The position numbers and the translations under genes were made by a program. A stretch of DNA of 8,697 nucleotides from a bacterium (Candidatus Ratteibacteria) CG_4_9_14_3_um_filter_41_21 (lineage in GTDB: Bacteria; Ratteibacteria; UBA8468): assembly GCA_002791075.1 (NCBI GenBank), contig PFWI01000094.1, positions 1 through 8,697 of the forward strand, read 5' to 3'. The notes beneath the pieces were generated by a model. That model had not been told where the DNA came from and did no database searches. It worked only from the letters and a program-made list of their open reading frames with translations. Positions 6,091 to 8,697 of this stretch are shown here, piece after piece (within the stretch, counting starts at the first letter, position 1; every line of letters begins with the position of its first letter).

Positions 6091-6481
6091 TTGGACGCAT
6101 CCGCCAAAGTTCTCTGGCGGAAGGATAAAAACACGCTACCACGAGAGCACGAAATAAAGAAGACGCGAAAATGACAACCACAGATTAAAAAGATTCTCAC
6201 CACAGAGTCACAAAGCCACAGAGAGGCACAGAGAAAAAACTAAAATAGCAACCACGATATTACCTCTAATTACGCAAATTAAAAAAACAATATTCACCAC
6301 AGAGTCACAGAGACACAGAGTTCACCAAGAATTATAAATAAATTTTTTCTTGGAGTGCTTTGAGTCTTGGTGCCTTTGTGGTAAAATTTTATTTGTGGTT
6401 AGAGTGGTGATAGTTTTTCGTGCTTTCAGATTTTCGTGTCTTCGTGGTTAATATTATATTTATCTGTGTTAATCTGCATCC
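6091..6481 (+). repeat. Composite repeat element C between tyrA and the PP-loop gene
   Basis: The 433-nt gene-free stretch 6084-6516 is built of short repeat motifs. It begins TTGGACGCA (6091) and ends AATCTGCATCC (6471-6481), the same end types and orientation as copies A and B. Inside, the left half carries ACCACGAG/GCACGAA/GACGCGAAAA units (about 6138-6172), CCACAGATT, and CCACAGAGTCACAAAGCCACAGAG units (about 6200-6235, again 6297-6322). The right half holds the matching complements in mirrored order: TTGGTGCCTTTGTGGT (about 6368-6383), then TTCGTGCTTTCAGATTTTCG (about 6417-6436), CTTCGTGGTTAA and ATCTGTGTTAATCTGC. Nothing coding is seen, and the end lies 35 nt from the next start. Confidence 0.7.
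6100..6121. terminator. Stem-loop after tyrA, weak terminator candidate
   Basis: TCCGCCA (6100-6106) and TGGCGGA (6115-6121) form a perfect 7-bp stem with an 8-nt loop, 16 nt after the tyrA stop. What follows is A-rich (AGGATAAAAA), not a T-run on the + strand, so intrinsic termination of tyrA is uncertain; it may simply be part of the repeat field. Confidence 0.35.
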
Positions 6482-6516
6482 GATATTTTGTGAAATTTTG
6501 TGTTTCATGATTTCAT

Positions 6517-7503
6517 ATGAAGGCAGTGGCTCTTTTGTCTGGAGGGCTTGATAGTGTCCTGGCGTTGGAACTTGTTCTTTCTCAAAAGATAGAGGTGAAG
6601 GGGGTGAACTTTGTTACTCCTTTTCTGCAAAAAAATCAAGAGTTTGTGCTAAGACAAGCAGAAGAACTCGGGATTGCTCTGGTAACGATTAAATTAGGAG
6701 AAGATTATCTGGAGCTTGTTCGGAATCCAAAGCACCATTATGGCAGGTATCTTAATCCTTGCATTGATTGCCGGATTTTGATGTTTGGAAAAGCGAAAGA
6801 TTTATTTGAAGAAGAGAAGTCTTTCCTTGTTACCGGAGAGGTTTTGGGACAAAGACCCAGTTCGCAATATAAAAGTGCTTTTTTGGAGATTGAAAAGGAA
6901 GCGGGTCTTTTTGGTAGAGTTTTGCGTCCTCTCTCGGCAAAACTTCTTCCTCTGACCATTCCCGAGAAAGAAGGTTTGGTTAATCGGGAGGAATTATTGG
7001 CGATTGAAGGCCGGAGCAGAAAACAACAATTAAAATTAGCGAAAGAATTTGGCATAACTAATTATCTTTCTCCGGCCGGGGGATGCTTACTTACAGAAAA
7101 GGAATTTTCTGTAAGGCTTGGTGACCTTTTTGTGCACAAAAAAAAGATAAAAATTTCGGAGATGGAACTTCTCAAACTTGGTCGTCATTTTCGCCTTTCT
7201 CCGGAAATCAAACTTATTGTTGGCAGGAACGAGAAAGAAAATAAATCCCTGGCTTCTTTGGCCGGGGAAGAGAGCTTTTTTTTGGAAGCAGAAGGCGTGC
7301 CAGGACCTCTTGCTCTTTTAGAAAAGGGAGATAAAAAATTTGTCTCTTTGGCAGCAGGAATTGTCGCCGCTCACAGTGATGCGAGGGATTTTTCTTCTGT
7401 CCCGGTAAACTACTGGAATAGTTTAGAGAAGAGTAGCATTGTCGTGAAACCATTAAAGGATATTGAAAAATTGAGGGTTCTAAGAATTGGTAGCCGATTA
7501 TGA
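6517..7503 (+). CDS. PP-loop ATPase, ThiI/MnmA-like tRNA thiolase with NFACT-R-like tail
   Basis: A 328-residue adenylating enzyme of the kind that activates a tRNA uridine and inserts sulfur. Seen: the PP-loop SGGLDS (8-13) in an HUP-type fold start; NPCIDCRILMFGKA (80-93), closely like the MnmA stretch NPCxxCNxxxKFG; TGEVLGQRPSSQ (106-117); and SPAGGCLLTEKEF (185-197). The three cysteines C82, C85 and C190 are arranged as in thiolases that hold an Fe-S cluster. The C-terminal part (GRHFRLSPEIKLIVGRNEKEN...VPGPLALL, about 222-268) resembles the NFACT RNA-binding domain. It lacks the ThiI N-terminal ferredoxin-like and THUMP domains and the rhodanese domain. No Shine-Dalgarno is seen before the ATG at 6517. 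Its stop overlaps the start of the DUF39 gene (ATGA). Exact tRNA position is unknown, and a non-tRNA sulfur role is possible given the neighbour. Confidence 0.8.
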   Translation: MKAVALLSGGLDSVLALELVLSQKIEVKGVNFVTPFLQKNQEFVLRQAEELGIALVTIKLGEDYLELVRNPKHHYGRYLNPCIDCRILMFGKAKDLFEEEKSFLVTGEVLGQRPSSQYKSAFLEIEKEAGLFGRVLRPLSAKLLPLTIPEKEGLVNREELLAIEGRSRKQQLKLAKEFGITNYLSPAGGCLLTEKEFSVRLGDLFVHKKKIKISEMELLKLGRHFRLSPEIKLIVGRNEKENKSLASLAGEESFFLEAEGVPGPLALLEKGDKKFVSLAAGIVAAHSDARDFSSVPVNYWNSLEKSSIVVKPLKDIEKLRVLRIGSRL

Positions 7504-8696
7504 AGACGATTGCCGAAATTAATGAAAAGATTAAAAAGGGGAAAGCAGTAGTAACCACTGCCGAAGAGATTATTGATCTGGTAAAGAAAAAGGGAATAAA
7601 GAAGACAGCCAGTGAAGTTGATGTAGTTACCACAGCCACTTTTGCTCCAATGTGTTCATCCGGAGCTTACTTTAATATTGGCCAACCCAAACCCAAGATT
7701 AAACTGGGAGGAGGGAAACTTCATCTTAATGATATTCCCTGTTATCCTGGTTTTGCCGCAGGAGATTTCTTTCTTGGCGCCACTGCTCTTGCCGATGATA
7801 ACCCCAAAAATAGACCACATCCGGGAGAATTTCGCTATGGAGGAGGACATCTTATTGAAGACTTAGTCTCGGGTAAAGATGTGAAATTAGAAGCTTATAG
7901 TTATGGCACGGACTGTTATCCGAGAAAAAGTCTTTCCGCCTTGGTGAATATTAAAGATTTTAACGAGGCCATCCTCTTTAATCCACGCAATTGCTATCAG
8001 AACTATAATGTAGCGGTGAATTTTTCTAAAAAAACAATCTATACCTATATGGGGGTGTTAAAGCCAAATCTTGGCAATGCCCATTATTGTAGTAGCGGCC
8101 AACTCTCTCCGCTTCTTAATGACCCTTATTATCAGACCATTGGCATTGGCACGAGAATTTTTTTAGGGGGTGGGATTGGTTATGTTGCCTGGTACGGAAC
8201 CCAGCATAATCCTAAGGTAAGCAGGACGAAAGGAGGTATTCCGATTGGTCCTGCGGGAACTTTAACTCTCATTGGAGATTTGAAGGGGATGAAGCAGGAA
8301 TGGCTCCGCGGAGCATCTTTCCTTGGCTATGGAGCAACCTTGATTGTAGGCATTGGCATTCCTATTCCTCTACTTAATGAGGAGATTTGCCGTGGTACTG
8401 CGGTAAAGGATGAAGATATCTACACAGAAATAGTAGATTACAGCGGATCTTATTTTAAAAAGAGTAAAAAGAATAATTTAGGAAAAGTAAATTATAAAGA
8501 ATTAAGAAGCGGGAAAATTAAGATTTGCAGAAAAGAGGTTCCCACGGCTTCTCTTTCCAGTTACAGCAAAGCAAAGGACATTGCTGAAATTCTAAAAGGA
8601 TGGATAAAACAAGGCTCTTTTTTTCTTACTGAACCGGTAGAGAAACTTCCCTCGGTTGATTCTGAAGTTGAATTTAAACCGCTAAAAATAAGATAA
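7500..8696 (+). CDS. Homocysteine biosynthesis protein (DUF39), L-aspartate-semialdehyde sulfurtransferase-like
   Basis: A 398-residue protein of the DUF39/COG1900 family. The methanogen member, MA1821 of Methanosarcina, works with the ferredoxin-like MA1822 to turn aspartate semialdehyde plus sulfide into homocysteine. Seen: VDVVTTATFAPMCSSGAYFNIGQP (40-63) with C52; KLGGGKLHLNDIPCYPGFAAGDFFLGAT (68-95); EAYSYGTDCYPRKS (131-144) with C139, whose spacing to C52 fits the two cysteines implicated in persulfide chemistry in the methanogen enzyme (from memory); NPRNCYQNYNVAVN; and the glycine-rich IGIGTRIFLGGGIGYVAWYGTQHNP (214-238). The CBS pair found at the C-terminus of the methanogen protein is absent. 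The start overlaps the PP-loop gene stop by 4 nt, so translation is probably coupled. The TAA ends one base before the window edge; a NIL/4Fe-4S ferredoxin partner, if present, would lie beyond it. Confidence 0.88.
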   Translation: MKTIAEINEKIKKGKAVVTTAEEIIDLVKKKGIKKTASEVDVVTTATFAPMCSSGAYFNIGQPKPKIKLGGGKLHLNDIPCYPGFAAGDFFLGATALADDNPKNRPHPGEFRYGGGHLIEDLVSGKDVKLEAYSYGTDCYPRKSLSALVNIKDFNEAILFNPRNCYQNYNVAVNFSKKTIYTYMGVLKPNLGNAHYCSSGQLSPLLNDPYYQTIGIGTRIFLGGGIGYVAWYGTQHNPKVSRTKGGIPIGPAGTLTLIGDLKGMKQEWLRGASFLGYGATLIVGIGIPIPLLNEEICRGTAVKDEDIYTEIVDYSGSYFKKSKKNNLGKVNYKELRSGKIKICRKEVPTASLSSYSKAKDIAEILKGWIKQGSFFLTEPVEKLPSVDSEVEFKPLKIR

Positions 8697-8697
8697 G

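Noticed and set aside
6138..6452. CRISPR array suggested by repeated short units in the tyrA-PP-loop spacer
   Set aside because: The units are short, degenerate and in mirrored rather than direct order, with no regular spacers and no cas genes nearby.
7214..7639. 141-residue reverse-strand ORF
   Set aside because: Antisense to the well-supported PP-loop and DUF39 coding regions; the translation looks like a shadow frame.

Overview
The window is a low-GC stretch from a Gram-negative-type (diderm) bacterium. The clearest sign is an LptE-like lipopolysaccharide-assembly lipoprotein. The periplasmic TPR protein, with its tryptophan-rich YWIWTP...RWINPKY start, recalls proteins I associate with uncultivated lineages such as Omnitrophota. 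A homocysteine-synthesis protein of the DUF39 type, best known from methanogens and anaerobes, points to an anaerobic, sulfide-using life style. The lineage is an inference from style, not a proven placement.

Layout: two blocks diverge from about 4100-4340. The leftward block reads, from the centre out: an NDP-sugar 4-epimerase (SDR), a secreted TPR protein, lptE, a short holA (DNA polymerase III delta) and a Gfo/Idh/MocA oxidoreductase that runs off the left edge. lptE and holA overlap by 4 nt, and the oxidoreductase follows 8 nt later, so these three are one transcription unit. The rightward block reads: a slipin (SPFH membrane protein), tyrA (prephenate dehydrogenase), a PP-loop thiolase with three cysteines and an NFACT-R-like tail, and a DUF39 homocysteine-biosynthesis (aspartate-semialdehyde sulfurtransferase-like) protein. 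The last two overlap by 4 nt (ATGA) and both handle sulfur. The DUF39 gene ends one base before the window edge.

All four spacers longer than 100 bp are filled with repeat or palindromic DNA that stops 11-35 nt before a start codon. Three of them (upstream of lptE, tyrA and the PP-loop gene) share the same ends, TTGGACGC at the 5' side and an AATCTGCRTCC end at the 3' side, and all lie in the same orientation relative to the gene that follows. The fourth, upstream of the slipin, is a ~160-bp imperfect palindrome downstream of a good sigma70-type promoter. That promoter overlaps a second one firing leftward into the epimerase gene. No tRNA, rRNA, CRISPR array or transposase gene was seen.

The points most worth a second look are the repeat family and its placement, the translational coupling of the PP-loop thiolase to the homocysteine enzyme, and the delta subunit that seems to lack its middle (lid) domain.
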